A stretch of DNA of 64,000 nt from Bartonella tribocorum (GCF_002777915.1 NZ_NJGE01000001.1:188849-252848), one strand, 5' to 3'. Positions 18,711-30,416 are shown, counted from the stretch's first letter. Notes: generated by a model not told the origin, from the letters alone. Numbers and translations: made by a program.

Positions 18711-19715
18711 ATGAAGACCTTTGCAATGACAGTTATGGGTGCTGGTTCTTTCGGTACTGCATTAGCGATTGCTCTTGCTCGCAATGATCATAATGTTTTA
18801 CTTTGGGGGTATAATTCTCAACATATCAAAAAATTACAAGAACAACGTTGTAATCAGATATATTTACCCGATATTCGATTTCCTGAAAATTTATTCCTCG
18901 AAACTTCGCTTGAAACTGCAATAACAGCAAGTGATAATATATTAATCGCCGTTCCAAGTCATGTATTTCATCAAGTATTGTATAATATTCAGCCTTATTT
19001 GGATCAACATTCACGCGTTATTTGGGCAACGAAAGGTTTAGAGCATGGTACAGGACGTTTCTTACAAGAAGTTGCTCGTGAGATTTTAGGTGAAAAAATC
19101 CCTTTAGCTGTTTTTTCTGGACCAACTTTTGCTAAAGAACTCGCTATGGGTTGGCCTACTGCAATGACGATAGCAGCTTCTGATGATGCGTTTGGCAAAG
19201 AGTTGCAGCAACTTTTTCATTGTGACAAAAGTTTTAGAGTTTATAAAAGCTCAGATATGATTGGTGTTCAATTAGGGGGTGCTGTCAAAAATGTTATTGC
19301 TATTGGTGCAGGAATATCAGATGGCATGGGATTTGGGGCAAATGCACGAATAGCTCTCATCACACGAGGACTAGCTGAAATTAGTCGTTTAGGGGGGGCT
19401 GTGGGGGCTGAGCTTTCTACATTTATGGGAATGACAGGCTTAGGTGATCTGGTTTTGACGTGTACTGATAATCAGTCGCGTAATCGTCGTTTTGGAATAC
19501 TTCTTGGTAAAGGAATAAATATAAAAGAAGCGGAAAAACAAATTGGCCAAGTTGTGGAAGGGTACTTAAATACCAAAGAAGTATATACGTTAGCGCAACG
19601 TATTGGAGTGGAAATGCCAATTGTAGAACAAGTTTATCAAATTCTCTATTGTGGTAAAAACATAACAGAAGCGGCTAACACATTACTAAGCCGCACTCTC
19701 AAAGATGAAATATAA
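18711..19715 (+). CDS. gpsA: Glycerol-3-phosphate dehydrogenase [NAD(P)+]
   Basis: Reduces dihydroxyacetone phosphate to sn-glycerol 3-phosphate for phospholipid synthesis; cytosolic. The Rossmann motif [10 protein letters not shown] lies at about residues 10-19. Other conserved parts are [34 protein letters not shown] (with the catalytic Lys) and [11 protein letters not shown] use the ATG at 18711 (334 aa); an in-frame TTG lies just before it. No clear ribosome site is visible. Confidence 0.95.
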   Translation: MKTFAMTVMGAGSFGTALAIALARNDHNVLLWGYNSQHIKKLQEQRCNQIYLPDIRFPENLFLETSLETAITASDNILIAVPSHVFHQVLYNIQPYLDQHSRVIWATKGLEHGTGRFLQEVAREILGEKIPLAVFSGPTFAKELAMGWPTAMTIAASDDAFGKELQQLFHCDKSFRVYKSSDMIGVQLGGAVKNVIAIGAGISDGMGFGANARIALITRGLAEISRLGGAVGAELSTFMGMTGLGDLVLTCTDNQSRNRRFGILLGKGINIKEAEKQIGQVVEGYLNTKEVYTLAQRIGVEMPIVEQVYQILYCGKNITEAANTLLSRTLKDEI

Positions 19716-20511
19716 TGGTATCCTGTGTTTTTAAATAATTCCAATCGTAAAAAATAGAAATATACTATGATAAAAATTTTAGTTCCTGTGAAGAATCTCT
19801 TTGAAAATAAACTATCGTTTCTACTTAAACATGTTTGTGTAATATAGGGATATTCTGATTGTCTCTTAAACGCATCTCAAAATGATATTTGCTAGACAGT
19901 ATAATAGAAGACTCATTGGAGAATGGCTTCTTTATATAAGGTATAAGCCAGAAACATCATTGCTATTATTCAATTTCAATATTATTTATGCCTATAATAA
20001 CTTTTGTATGCGATGTAAGGGGAGGATATTGACATATCCCTATTTATGTAATCTCTGAAAAAATATGGCAACCTAATTTAGTAAGAATATGAAGTTTTAA
20101 AATCCAGTTCCCATCTTTACGTTTGTAAAGGAGAGAGCCGACATTATCACATACTTTTACAGCTCACGATGTTGAGGCAGCTTTTGGCAATTGAGACGGT
20201 TCAGTAGGGTATTTACGCCTTTTTTTCTACATATTAATTCTGTTTTTTTATATGCAAAAAATGATTTTTTTTGATTCAAATGTGAAAGTCTGAAATTGAA
20301 AGAATATTATTGTATCTGTGGGTGTCTTTTAAACTGAAAAATAATTTGATTATAAAAATAAGATTGAGTTGTTGATATTGAATTAGAATCTTGAATATCA
20401 TGAGATTCTCTCATTTCAAATCTCTCTACGCTGAATCAACGAAAGTCATTCTATTGCATATTATAAGCGTGAAAAATCGTTTGGATAAGAACGATTAAGA
20501 AACGGCTAAAA
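19716..20511. other. Spacer of about 800 bases, likely decayed DNA
   Basis: No ORF longer than about 60 codons that looks real. It adjoins the integrase remnant and may be part of the same decayed insertion, but I could not recognise any protein fragment with confidence. Confidence 0.4.
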
Positions 20512-21323
20512 ATGCCCCTTATGAACCGTCTCAAGTTTTAAAGATGTTGCGACATTGGGGGTAGCAAGTATAACGATGGTGTCGACTTTTTTCATAAGTG
20601 TAAAGATGGGGGCATACAAATGGCTTTATGATTACTCACGGATGCTCTCGTCATGAAATGGGTTTAGGAGCGAAATGTTTTTTTTAGCACGTGAATTGGC
20701 AGCTCACGTGTATTGGGTTTAGGACATTCTGTTTTGCATGAGGGGAGTGATCCTAAAAAGACACGTGATAAACAAAGTCCATGAGGGAAGGTGTAATCTC
20801 CGTTATTAAAAGATATTGCTGTAAATACTTTTTAAAGTTGTACAGCTGAATTAAAGGATGATAGTAAAGCCTAAAAGGTAATTTCCACCTTTATGCCTTT
20901 ATTCTTTCCAAATTAAGTTGTTTCCCTGTTTCAGAAATCAATCAAACGAGAGATCTGCAACGCATATTTGCTCCCTATATGGCATACAGGAGCTGCAACA
21001 GTAGAGAAAGCACTAAACCGCCTTAATATTTATTTTAAATATATGGCGGCTTTGGAATTGGAAGGTGATTGATAAGTTGTCGAAAAAGCATGGATTTTGT
21101 TAGGAAAACAATATGATAAAACACAAAACTTTCCAGCAAAATGGATTGGAGAGATAAACCGGTTCTTTTATAAACTTTACAAAACAATAACAATGACACA
21201 ATTTACTTTATGTTTGCTTATCTTTACGGGGGCATATGCATCCTTTGTGTTATATTCATACAGGTCAGATTGAGAAAAATACATGGATTATCTTTAGTTC
21301 GAAATTATAAAAAGAAGGCGTGA
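20512..21323 (+). pseudogene. Degraded phage/island-type tyrosine recombinase (integrase)
   Basis: Translating across frames gives successive pieces of one P4-type integrase: MPLMNRL then KYNDGVDFFH and KDGG near the start; HEMGLGAKC; HEGSDPKKTRDKQ; DIAVNTF; SEINQ; then PIWHTGAATVEKALNRLNIYF (partial), KAWILLGKQYDKTQNFPAKM, and FTLCLLIFTGAYAS just before the catalytic core. The pieces lie in order but need several frameshifts and contain internal stops, and the catalytic R-H-R-Y part is missing. It cannot make a working enzyme. It marks an old integration event next to gpsA. Confidence 0.75.
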
Positions 21324-21570
21324 TACGATAATAGAACTTCGTTTCCTTTTTCATCGGAGGCATTAAAAATTTTGCAACAAGCCGTTTGCTTTCTCAGAAT
21401 GATTTTTTTCTGTGGCTGGTTGTGTTCCCTTGGTGAGAATTGTGTGTCATCATATATGCAAAGATTCGACTTAAAACCTGTCTCCGCAAGGTTCAGTCTA
21501 GTAGAGAAAGCATTCAATACGAGACTAAAGCACTCTACAGATGATCGATTTTATTTTTTAAGTCGAATTT

Positions 21571-22389
21571 TTATCCTTCTTGGGAATCTTCAGTTTTTTT
21601 CAGTTCTTCAAGTATTGGCATAGACATGATGTTGTAGCCTGAATCAACATAATGGATTTCACCGGTAACGCCCGATGACAAGTCAGAGAGTAGATAAAGA
21701 GCGGACTTTCCAATTTCATGAATATCCACAGTACGACGTAATGGGGCATTACGGCGTTGATGTGAAAATATTGCACGTGCAGCCGCAATACCATTACCTG
21801 CTAGGGTTCTAACAGGACCAGCAGAAATCGCATTGACGCGGATATTTTGCGGGCCAAAGTCTGCCGCTAAATAACGGACCATAGCTTCTAAAGCAGCTTT
21901 AGCAACCCCCATGATGTTGTAATTAGGGACAACTTGCTGTGAAGCGCCATAAGTAAGGGTTAAAAGTGCTCCACCATTTGGCATGAGCTTTCCTGCGCGC
22001 TGAGCAATTTCAGTAAAGGAATAAGCTGAAATAACCATTGTACGTTGAAAGTTTTCACGCGTTGTAACATCAACGTAACGCCCTTTCAGTTGATTTTTAT
22101 CTGAAAAACCAATAGCATGGACAATAAAATCAATCGTTTTCCATTCTTTTTCAAGTTTCTCAAAGACATCGTCGACATTTTCAATTTTTTCAACATCACA
22201 CTCTAGAACTAATTTGCAGCCAAGCTTATCTGCTAGGGGCTGAACACGTTTTCCGAAAGCATCCCCTTGATAAGTTAAGGCTAATTCAGCTCCTGCTTGT
22301 GCGAGTTGACAGGCAATACCCCAAGCAATTGAATGGTCATTCGCAATTCCCATAATAAGGCCACGTTTGCCCTCCATCAAACCTTTCAT
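21571..22389 (-). CDS. fabI: Enoyl-[acyl-carrier-protein] reductase FabI
   Basis: NADH-dependent reduction of the enoyl-ACP double bond, last step of the fatty acid elongation cycle. The 272-aa protein has the N-terminal GLIMGIANDHSIAWGIA nucleotide-binding segment and the catalytic Tyr-x6-Lys pair in YNIMGVAK. LRTLAGNGI-like residues (VRTLAGNGI) form the substrate loop. It is the last of three minus-strand genes fabA-fabB-fabI, 48 bases after fabB. Confidence 0.95.
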   Translation of the reverse strand: MKGLMEGKRGLIMGIANDHSIAWGIACQLAQAGAELALTYQGDAFGKRVQPLADKLGCKLVLECDVEKIENVDDVFEKLEKEWKTIDFIVHAIGFSDKNQLKGRYVDVTTRENFQRTMVISAYSFTEIAQRAGKLMPNGGALLTLTYGASQQVVPNYNIMGVAKAALEAMVRYLAADFGPQNIRVNAISAGPVRTLAGNGIAAARAIFSHQRRNAPLRRTVDIHEIGKSALYLLSDLSSGVTGEIHYVDSGYNIMSMPILEELKKTEDSQEG

Positions 22390-22437
22390 ATTATTCTCCG
22401 TAAGACCGTACTTTTTTCAATTACCAAGAACTTTCAT

Positions 22438-23658
22438 TTATACATAGCGTTGAAAAACAAGTGTCGCGTTGGTACCGCCAAAGCCAAAAGTATTTGACAA
22501 TACAGTATTCAGTTGCTGATGATCACGTCGTTCACGAACGATTGGCATATCAGCAAAATCTGGATCAAGTTCTTCAATATGAGCACTTTCACAAATAAAA
22601 TTATGGTTCATCATTAATAATGTATAGATTGCTTCGTGTACACCTGCTGCTCCTAAGGAATGTCCCGTTAGAGATTTGGTAGCAGAAATGGGGGGGCATT
22701 GATCACCTGCTCCGAAAATACGTCGGATAGCTTCTATTTCCGGAGGATCACCAACAGGTGTTGCGGTTGCATGCGGATTGATATAGTCAATTTTATTATT
22801 GACTGTTGCAAGAGCCATGCGCATGCACCGTTCTGCTCCCTCTCCTGATGGAGCAACCATATCATGTCCATCGGATGTCGCACCATATCCAACGATTTCT
22901 CCGTAGATTTTTGCTCCACGCGCTTTAGCAAGTTCTAGATCTTCAAGGACTAAAACGCCGGCACCTCCAGCAATAACAAATCCATCACGATTGACATCAT
23001 AGGCACGTGAAGCTTTGTGAGGGATATCATTATATCTGCTAGACATAGCGCCCATAGCATCAAATAAAACAGAGAGTGTCCAATCCAAATCTTCGCAGCC
23101 ACCGGCAAAGATGCGCTTTTGTTTACCATATTGGATCATTTCATAAGCATTTCCAATACAATGATTGGAGGTAGCACAAGCTGAAGAAATTGAATAGTTG
23201 ACCCCTTTTATTTTAAAGAAAGTTGCCAGTGTTGCAGATGCTGTAGAACTCATCGCTTTAGGGACAACAAAAGGCCCAACACGTTTTGGACTCTTTTGGC
23301 GTGTAGTATCAGCCGCTTCTACAATTGACTGCGTTGAAGCACCTCCAGAACCCATAATAATACCTGTGTGTTCGTTTGATACTTCATGAGGCTCTAGACC
23401 AGCATCAGCGATGGCTTGATCCATGGCAATATGATTCCAAGCTGTTCCACGCCCATGAAAACGTAGAGCACGTCGATCTACAAGTTCTTCTATATTAATA
23501 TCAGGTTTACCGTAAACCCTACTACGAAAGCCTAACTCAGCATATTGAGGTGCGTAAGAAATTCCGGATTTTGCCTCACGTAAACTGGTTAAAACGGCCC
23601 CTGGATTATTTCCAATCGCGGAGACAATTCCCATTCCGGTTACAACAACTCGACGCAT
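22438..23658 (-). CDS. fabB: 3-oxoacyl-[acyl-carrier-protein] synthase I (FabB)
   Basis: Condensing enzyme that elongates cis-3-decenoyl-ACP made by FabA, so it is needed for unsaturated fatty acids. The 406-aa thiolase-fold protein has the active-site cysteine in [10 protein letters not shown] and the two catalytic histidines in [12 protein letters not shown] and [24 protein letters not shown] near the C-terminus is typical. Neighbours fabA and fabI support FabB rather than FabF. An AGGAGG-like site precedes the start. Confidence 0.95.
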   Translation of the reverse strand: MRRVVVTGMGIVSAIGNNPGAVLTSLREAKSGISYAPQYAELGFRSRVYGKPDINIEELVDRRALRFHGRGTAWNHIAMDQAIADAGLEPHEVSNEHTGIIMGSGGASTQSIVEAADTTRQKSPKRVGPFVVPKAMSSTASATLATFFKIKGVNYSISSACATSNHCIGNAYEMIQYGKQKRIFAGGCEDLDWTLSVLFDAMGAMSSRYNDIPHKASRAYDVNRDGFVIAGGAGVLVLEDLELAKARGAKIYGEIVGYGATSDGHDMVAPSGEGAERCMRMALATVNNKIDYINPHATATPVGDPPEIEAIRRIFGAGDQCPPISATKSLTGHSLGAAGVHEAIYTLLMMNHNFICESAHIEELDPDFADMPIVRERRDHQQLNTVLSNTFGFGGTNATLVFQRYV

Positions 23659-23714
23659 TCATACCTCCTTATTCCATACAGAATAGTAAAAAATTCTTCC
23701 TGATGAAAATAAAT

Positions 23715-24224
23715 TCAACCTTCTTTGAATAAAGCAACGCGCAAATCATTTGCCTTATAAATAGTTTCTCCATCTGCTTTGAGCCATCCATCTGCTATTC
23801 CTAAGACTAAATTTCCACGTCGAATACGCTTAAAATCTATTTCATATTCAAGAAGTTTTGTTTGTGGCGTTACCATACCTGATAACTTTACTTCACCTGT
23901 TGATATCGCTCTTCCTTTCCCTAGTTCGCCCAACCAGCCAAGAAAAAAACCTGTTAATTGCCACATACCATCCAATCCAAGACATCCTGGCATAACGGGA
24001 TCGCCTATAAAGTGACAATTAAAGAACCACAGGTCTGGTGTAATATCAAATTCGGCACGAACCATTCCTTTATCATGTTTGCCACCAGTTTCACTGATTT
24101 GAGTGATTCGATGAACCATCAACATTGGAGGTGCCGGCAATTGCGCATTACCCTTACCAAACATTTCGCCGCGAGCGCAGCTTAGAAGCTCTTCATAAGT
24201 GTAGCGAGACTTTTGTTCAGCCAT
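23715..24224 (-). CDS. fabA: 3-hydroxydecanoyl-[acyl-carrier-protein] dehydratase FabA
   Basis: Dehydrates 3-hydroxydecanoyl-ACP and isomerises the product to the cis-3 form, the branch point to unsaturated fatty acids. Hot-dog fold; the catalytic His is in [18 protein letters not shown] and the Asp in the same stretch. I choose the methionine at 24224 ([13 protein letters not shown], 169 aa), the usual family start; an upstream in-frame ATG at 24245 would add seven residues. It heads the fabA-fabB-fabI operon and diverges from irr, a common rhizobial layout. Confidence 0.95.
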   Translation of the reverse strand: MAEQKSRYTYEELLSCARGEMFGKGNAQLPAPPMLMVHRITQISETGGKHDKGMVRAEFDITPDLWFFNCHFIGDPVMPGCLGLDGMWQLTGFFLGWLGELGKGRAISTGEVKLSGMVTPQTKLLEYEIDFKRIRRGNLVLGIADGWLKADGETIYKANDLRVALFKEG

Positions 24225-24458
24225 GGTTACTCCATTTATTTGCATATATCTTTATTTCTGCGCTTTTCCCCAACTTAACTTTTAGAGCAAATTTTAAAGA
24301 GAGGGAAATGATTTTATATCATTTTTAATGACAAAAGCCCTTTTTTATGTATTCTACATAGATAATTATTTAAAAATGGAATACAAGATTGCACCGTATT
24401 GTTCTCATTTTTTTCTATTTTTATCTTATTGAAGCAGGAAGATATTTTGGTTTGTAAT

Positions 24459-24971
24459 ATGTCAGGAAATGCAGACGATTTAGATATGAATGAAGAGCAA
24501 CAGTCCACAAAAGAGTGTGGAGAGGATGTGCGATATTATTCCACTTCTGTATTAGAAAAGCGTTTGCGTGAAAATGGTTTGCGTCCAACACGTCAGCGGT
24601 TAGAGCTTGCGCATATGATTTTTTCTGAAGGAAATCGTCATATTACTGCTGAAGAGCTCTATGAGGAAGCAGTGAGGGCAGGTGTTCCTGTATCCTTAGC
24701 AACGGTTTACAATACACTTCATCAATTTACGGAAGCGGGATTGTTACGGATTATTGCCGTGGAAGGCTCAAAAACTTGGTTTGATACAAATACCTCTGAT
24801 CACTACCATTTTTATATAGAAGGTAAAAATCGTATTCTTGATATTCCTTGTAACTTGGAAGAATCGCCCATTATTGGGAATTTGCCTACACCACCAGAAG
24901 GTATGGAAATTTCACATGTTGATTTGATCGTACGATTAAAACAAAAAGATCAATCTTGTGATAGGAAGTAA
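24459..24971 (+). CDS. irr: Iron response regulator Irr (Fur family)
   Basis: Fur-family repressor/activator that senses iron through heme in Rhizobiales. The family's winged helix is visible in LRENGLRPTRQRLELAHMIF and TAEELYEEA, ending SLATVYNTLHQFTEAGLL. The usual HHH heme/metal cluster is reduced to H-Y-H (SDHYHFYIEG), and there is no N-terminal GCPWHD-type heme motif, so turnover may differ from that in Bradyrhizobium. The frame is open from 24399, but MSGNADDL at 24459 is the better start (170 aa). Divergent from fabA. Confidence 0.9.
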   Translation: MSGNADDLDMNEEQQSTKECGEDVRYYSTSVLEKRLRENGLRPTRQRLELAHMIFSEGNRHITAEELYEEAVRAGVPVSLATVYNTLHQFTEAGLLRIIAVEGSKTWFDTNTSDHYHFYIEGKNRILDIPCNLEESPIIGNLPTPPEGMEISHVDLIVRLKQKDQSCDRK

Positions 24972-25017
24972 GCGTATACAATGAGGCATAAAAATTAAAC
25001 TTGATGCGCTTGAGCAT

Positions 25018-25578
25018 TCACCAACCCTTTATTTTTTCATCAGGATAGATTCCCCATAATTGGGGCTGATGAAGCCATCCATGAACATTATTAAGAGTGA
25101 TTTCGCACCATTGTCCATCGCATTGGTGAACATTGCCAATGACATTAGGCTCTACTTCTGCCACAAGTTCTGAGTTGTCGGTGGGTTTTTTTCGAAGCAT
25201 CAGCCGTTTTGTTTTATCTTTTTGCCATGGAATAGTTATAGCAGTTCGCTTTCCTGATAAAAGCGATTGATACACCCACCCTTCATCACCTTCTGCATCA
25301 CGAATTTTGCGCCATTGATCATATTCTTGGATGATTTCAATAGGTAACCCCTTCTTTTTGTAAGTAAAAATGATGGAATAATTACTTCCTGGACCAACGC
25401 GTACATTAACACGCGTAGGTTTAATTGAAGCAAATCGCGGAAGTGGTAAACCACTGGGGCCTAAATTTTGATTAAATGTTTGTGCGTGCAACAAACGCGG
25501 TGAACCCAATACAATGACTTTTGCTATTAAGATACATGATCCAAGCATTAAAACGCGAAACCAACGAGAATTTTGCAC
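25018..25578 (-). CDS. Exported SH3-domain protein of unknown function
   Basis: The 186-aa protein has an N-terminal hydrophobic export signal (about residues 9-31, with LLHAQ as likely cleavage site). Two bacterial SH3 domains follow: about residues 52-110 (RVNVRVGPGSNYSIIF, then WRKIRDAEGDEGWVYQSLL) and about 120-178 (LMLRKKPTDNSELVAEV, then GQWCEITLNNVHGWLHQ). Such domains often bind cell-wall peptides in the periplasm. It has no operon partner; irr converges on it. Function is not established. Confidence 0.8.
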   Translation of the reverse strand: MQNSRWFRVLMLGSCILIAKVIVLGSPRLLHAQTFNQNLGPSGLPLPRFASIKPTRVNVRVGPGSNYSIIFTYKKKGLPIEIIQEYDQWRKIRDAEGDEGWVYQSLLSGKRTAITIPWQKDKTKRLMLRKKPTDNSELVAEVEPNVIGNVHQCDGQWCEITLNNVHGWLHQPQLWGIYPDEKIKGW

Positions 25579-27106
25579 ACTGAACTCCTTTATTTCGTCA
25601 TATATTGGTCATTTAAAATCTGGAAGATAAGATTGGAGATTGATAAAAATTATGCCATATCGCTCGTTAATGAGATCTAAACAATGAAAAAATTGTTACG
25701 AGAAGAGCAAAAGAAGGAAAACAAAGGTTTGAATTTCTTAGTGTTTATGAGGGGATAATTGTGAATAAATATTGGATTTTTAGCGCGCTGTATGCATGAG
25801 AAAGATATTAAAACAGCAAAGTATATTGTGGCTGGAGCCGTTTTGTATAGGAAATCAGAGCTAAATATTATCTCTTTTTTCCAAGACTGTTGCTCGAAAT
25901 AAAAGCACAGTTATACATGTTATGAATACGAACACTATTCAGTAAAGGGATTAGATGTAGCTTGAGAGGACAGTTTTGAATGGACAAAAGAACACGGATG
26001 AATGAAGCATTTAAGTGTAAAAATATGAGCAACATTATAGAGGAGATTAATATATGAAGAGCTTTTTAACGGAATAGTTTTCCGTGATAATTCAATTGTT
26101 CTGCAGTTCCTAAGTTTAGAACATTCATAAGAAGCATTTTTATTCTATTTTCAGACAAACTCCGCTTATAATGTACAGGAAAAAAATCTTGATTGATTCA
26201 ATATGAGAGGGTGTTGAGAAACTTTGCTGTTCACAGTTATTACTGAATATAAAAAAATTATTTATGAAGAAAAATCAATAAGTTATCAATTTTAACGCGT
26301 TATTTAAATTGTAAAAAAATTTTCATCAAAAATGATAAAAGGTGCTTACTCTCATCTTAAAATACAGCGTTTTCTCTGTTTATTTTCAATTTTCTTTTGT
26401 TTCAACTCAGTATAAAAAAGTTTTATGAAAGGGTAGGACTTATTTGATACGCTTATGAGGTTAATGACATAAGTGATGGGTAGAAGAAATTTATCAAGAA
26501 AAAAGAATCTATAGTGCCGTAGTTGAAATCCTTCATTCTTTAGAGGGATAGAATTAAAGGGATATAAAGAGTTATAAAATTATATCGTTTCATTACATAA
26601 GTGCAGGGAAAGAAGATTATGTATTTTCATATCCTTACACACAAAATCGCATATTATGAAAGCCATTTGTGTTTTGTAATCTGATTTAAAACCTTTGAAA
26701 GATGCAGAATATTTAAGAACAAAAAAAGAAAACCATCATGGGATTTGCATATAAGAAACAGTTATTTGAGAGATAAAAAGAGGGAGGGAAATTATAGTGA
26801 AAAGTGATAATAACACACCTTACATATAATCCACATTTTACATAAGAATAAATCTCTTAAATATCTAAAGTATCGTCGGTTAGCTATCTTTGAAAACTAC
26901 AAGAGTAAAGTAAACTCTATCCTTACAACAAGAAACTTTATCACTTATAGATAATTAACATGTTAATTTATATAACTAAAATACGAGACAACATTTCACA
27001 CAAAAAACCACACACAAGCAACCTCTTGCAATTGCCTATAAAGATAAAATTTTCTGGTAACTTATTCTTTATTGCTTATGCAGCTCTATGATGCATCGAA
27101 AGTGTA
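25579..27106. other. 1.5-kb gene-free stretch
   Basis: I see no credible gene, tRNA or mobile element on either strand. It is very AT-rich with stops in all frames; the longest open pieces have no ribosome site or recognisable motif. Such long decayed spacers are typical of Bartonella genomes. A small RNA cannot be excluded by eye. Confidence 0.5.
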
Positions 27107-27340
27107 TTATTTCACCGCCACAGCTCGTCCGTTACTAACAAAGCCTTCCCTTTGCGCACGCTTACGAGCAAGCTTACGTGTACGACGAATAGCCTCAGCT
27201 TTTTCACGAGCACGCTTCTCAGATGGCTTTTCATAATAACTACGCATTTTCATTTCACGGAAGATACCTTCACGCTGCATCTTTTTTTTCAACGCGCGGA
27301 GCGCTTGGTCAACATTATTATCACGAACGAGTACTTGCAC
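27107..27340 (-). CDS. rpsU: 30S ribosomal protein S21
   Basis: Small basic ribosomal protein near the anti-Shine-Dalgarno region of 16S rRNA. The 77-aa protein begins [25 protein letters not shown], the alphaproteobacterial S21 start (split here only for the motif: [18 protein letters not shown]), has [16 protein letters not shown], and ends in a lysine/arginine-rich helix. It lies downstream of fhs on the same strand, 186 bases away. Confidence 0.95.
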   Translation of the reverse strand: MQVLVRDNNVDQALRALKKKMQREGIFREMKMRSYYEKPSEKRAREKAEAIRRTRKLARKRAQREGFVSNGRAVAVK

Positions 27341-27379
27341 TATTTATCCTGCTTTTTTCAGTTTCACAAATGATAGGAA

Positions 27380-27415
27380 AAACCTACGTCCTTTTAAAGG
27401 CACATCTAAAAGGAC
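27380..27415 (-). terminator. Possible terminator or leader hairpin between fhs and rpsU
   Basis: GTCCTTTTA (27388-27396) pairs perfectly with TAAAAGGAC (27407-27415). Read on the minus strand it is followed within a few bases by a short T-run (GGTTTTTCC). It could end fhs or lie in the rpsU leader. Confidence 0.4.
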
Positions 27416-27526
27416 AGAGGCTTATATCATATAAATAAGACATTTGTCTATATCGCTTTTTAAAATTCTATCTTTTTTGTAATAAAATGCTTTTTATAAT
27501 GAATAATAGAGTTTGCGGTTATAAAC

Positions 27527-29200
27527 TTATGAAAGTCCTTGTATTTGATCACTTTCGTCAAGATAAATTTTTTCAGCGGCAGGATAATGTGGTAAGCCGG
27601 GCATGGTCATAATATCTCCACAAATGACAACAATAAAGCCGGCTCCTGCACAGAGACGAACTTCTCGTATAGGAATTTCAAAATCAACAGGAGCACCATA
27701 TTGCTTGGGATCAGCAGAAAAAGAATAAGGTGTTTTTGCCATACAAATAGGGTAGGTGCCAAAACCTTCTTTTTCCCAAGATTCAAGTTGTTTAAGAATA
27801 GAAGTTGAGATGATGGCGCCACGCCCACCGTATAGCTTTGTTATAATACAATTAATTTTTTGAACGAGAGGAATATTATCTTGATAGAGAACTTTAAAAT
27901 CGGAATCTTGTTTTTCAATTAAGGCAACAAGTTCTTGTGCAAGTTCTATAGCGCCTTTTCCACCTTGTTCCCAATGCTTACAAATAAGTGCTTTGTGTCC
28001 AGTTGTTGCAACTATTTTTTGTAATGTTCTTATTTCAACATCGCTATCGCTGTCAAAATGATTAATTGCTACAATACAAGGGATACCGTAGAGTTCCATA
28101 TTTTTGATATGTCGTAAAAGATTAGCTGCGCCCTTTTCTAAAGCGGTGATATTTTCTTGTGTCAGGTTATTTTTTTCCACACCACCATTCATTTTTAATG
28201 CACGAATCGTTGCAACAATCACTGTTGCATTTGGGACAATACCGGCTTGCCGACATTTGATATTGAAGAACTTTTCCGCTCCAAGATCGGCTCCAAATCC
28301 TGCTTCTGTGACAACATAATCAGCCAGTTTTAAAGCTGTTTTTGTTGCTATAACTGAGTTGCAACCATGAGCAATATTGGCAAAAGGTCCTCCATGAACG
28401 AGAACAGGATTATTTTCAATTGTTTGTACAAGGTTGGGTTGTATGGCGTCTTTGAGAAGAACTGCCATTGCGCCTTCTGCCTTGAGATCAGCGACTGTTA
28501 TGGGTGTTTTATCATAACGATAGGCAACAATAATTTTTTTGAGTCTTTGTGTAAGGTGTTCTAAATTTTCAGAGAGACAAAGAAGTGCCATAATTTCTGA
28601 TGCGACAGTAATATCAAAACCTGTTTGTCGTGGAAAACCATTTGTGATGCCTCCCAATGAAATAATGATATCGCGCAATGCACGGTCATTCATATCAAGA
28701 ACGCGCTTCCAAACAATACGCCGTGGATCAATGTTTAGAGTATTTCCCCAATAGATATGATTATCGATCATTGCGGCAAGAAGATTATGAGCTGCTGTGA
28801 TGGCATGAAAATCACCGGTAAAATGTAAATTAAGGTCATCCATTGGGACGACTTGCGCATAACCACCACCAGCGGCACCACCTTTGACACCAAAACAGGG
28901 GCCTAAAGACGGTTCTCTCAAGGTGGCTATTGTTTTTTTGCCAATGAGATTAAGAGCATCACTCAGTCCAATGGTTGTTGTTGTTTTTCCTTCTCCAGCA
29001 GGTGTAGGATTGATAGCCGTGACAAGGATAAGTTTACCATCTGGATTGTTATTGAGTGATTTTATGTACGCAGAAGAAATTTTAGCTTTATCATGGCCAT
29101 AGGGAATAAGATTTTCATCTGAAATGCCAATTTTTTGTGCAATTTCAGTAATATGCTTCTTTTTAGCAGTACGAGCAATTTCAATATCTGTTTTAGGCAT
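27527..29200 (-). CDS. fhs: Formate-tetrahydrofolate ligase
   Basis: ATP-dependent synthesis of 10-formyl-tetrahydrofolate from formate; supplies one-carbon units for purines and initiator tRNA. The 557-aa protein is full length. It has the P-loop [15 protein letters not shown] (about residues 66-80), the [20 protein letters not shown] signature region and [18 protein letters not shown] (both cut short here). It is monocistronic, upstream of rpsU. Confidence 0.96.
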   Translation of the reverse strand: MPKTDIEIARTAKKKHITEIAQKIGISDENLIPYGHDKAKISSAYIKSLNNNPDGKLILVTAINPTPAGEGKTTTTIGLSDALNLIGKKTIATLREPSLGPCFGVKGGAAGGGYAQVVPMDDLNLHFTGDFHAITAAHNLLAAMIDNHIYWGNTLNIDPRRIVWKRVLDMNDRALRDIIISLGGITNGFPRQTGFDITVASEIMALLCLSENLEHLTQRLKKIIVAYRYDKTPITVADLKAEGAMAVLLKDAIQPNLVQTIENNPVLVHGGPFANIAHGCNSVIATKTALKLADYVVTEAGFGADLGAEKFFNIKCRQAGIVPNATVIVATIRALKMNGGVEKNNLTQENITALEKGAANLLRHIKNMELYGIPCIVAINHFDSDSDVEIRTLQKIVATTGHKALICKHWEQGGKGAIELAQELVALIEKQDSDFKVLYQDNIPLVQKINCIITKLYGGRGAIISTSILKQLESWEKEGFGTYPICMAKTPYSFSADPKQYGAPVDFEIPIREVRLCAGAGFIVVICGDIMTMPGLPHYPAAEKIYLDESDQIQGLS

Positions 29201-29981
29201 GGAAAAATTCTTTAAACTGAGTTTTTATTAACTTTTTCGACCCGTATTCTATGGATTAATGAGAAGAATCCATGGAGAATAGGAAGTATAAGATATCATA
29301 GAGTTCAATGATGTGTCGCGCAAGAGATAATGCTAAAAGAACACAAGAAGGGTTTTCGCGTTTTTGGGAAAAAAAGAATCTCTATGTTTTAAGTTTTGGT
29401 AAGTTTTTAGCCAGCTTGCAATATCACTCTCAATATCTGCGAATGATGAATATCAGAAGGAAGTCTTTGGGTAGTCCATTTAAAAACTTTTGACACAGCG
29501 ATATTGATGCGATTTTTATATCTTATATTTTGTTGTTTCGAATAGCACACTGAAGAAGTTTTAGAGGGTGGTAAACCGCAATTTGTGGTGGCACACCTAA
29601 AGTTCTGCTTCAGATAGGGTAGACAAAAATGAAATATTCAAAAATATCCATTGATGGAAAAGAGAAATAAACATGTAAAAAATTATCCACTTGATTAAAA
29701 ATTGTAATCCAAAAGAGATCAAAAATAAGAGCATAGATTGAGACGAGAAAGCCATAACACATACAAACTCATGCAATCACTACGATGATTGCTCATAAAA
29801 AGCGCTTTGGATTGAATTGAAGGCCGCACAATATTCTATTCTATCAAAATGGCTAAAAAAACGACTCACAATAGAATGGAATAAAGAACTATGAGAAGAT
29901 CAAAGATAAGCAAAAAATAAATTACATAAAAAGAAATTCAAAGGGCTTAAATGAGCAAGATATTAATTATTAAGTAGATGG
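29201..29981. other. 780-base spacer without recognisable genes
   Basis: A 61-codon frame at 29308-29493 has no family resemblance and no clear ribosome site. The rest is AT-rich with many stops. Confidence 0.45.
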
Positions 29982-30055
29982 CGCACCCGAAGAGATTCGA
30001 ACTCCTGACCCCCAGATTCGTAGTCTGGTGCTCTATCCAGCTGAGCTACGGGTGC
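29982..30055 (-). tRNA. tRNA-Arg (anticodon ACG)
   Basis: On the minus strand the sequence folds as a full cloverleaf: acceptor GCACCCG/CGGGTGC, D-arm GCTC...GAGC, anticodon stem CCAGA/TCTGG with loop CTACGAA (anticodon ACG), and T-arm with GTTCGAAT. The length is 74 nt without CCA, which is not encoded. Confidence 0.96.
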
Positions 30056-30416
30056 ACACATTTCGATTTTCTACATTGTCTAAGACAATGGTTCCTAATC
30101 GTTTCATTAAAGAAATGCAAGTGAAACTTGGGTTGTCATAAAAAAAATCTCTTTTTTATGAGATATTAAAAAAGTTATAATATAGGATAGTTTCAGTTGG
30201 ATTTTTGACAAGGGCATTTTCTTGCTGTGATCTTATCACGCAATATGAACGATAGTTAACTTGACGTTTTTGTCTATGAACGATAGTCAGCCAAAGATGA
30301 TATATGTTTTTGCGGTGGGGGGTAAGATCTATACCTGCTGTTTGGTTTTTTTGTAAAACGCCGATATTACCGTTGAAAACTATTTCAGATAAACATGACA
30401 CAGCAAAGGTGAATGT
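30056..30416. other. Spacer between tRNA-Arg and the RND operon
   Basis: Presumably holds the promoter of the efflux operon. An 81-codon frame on the minus strand (30156-30401) has no recognisable motif and is not called as a gene. Confidence 0.4.

Noticed and set aside
30156..30401. 81-codon minus-strand frame upstream of the RND operon
   Set aside because: No ribosome site, no motif, unusual composition; it probably lies in the efflux promoter region.
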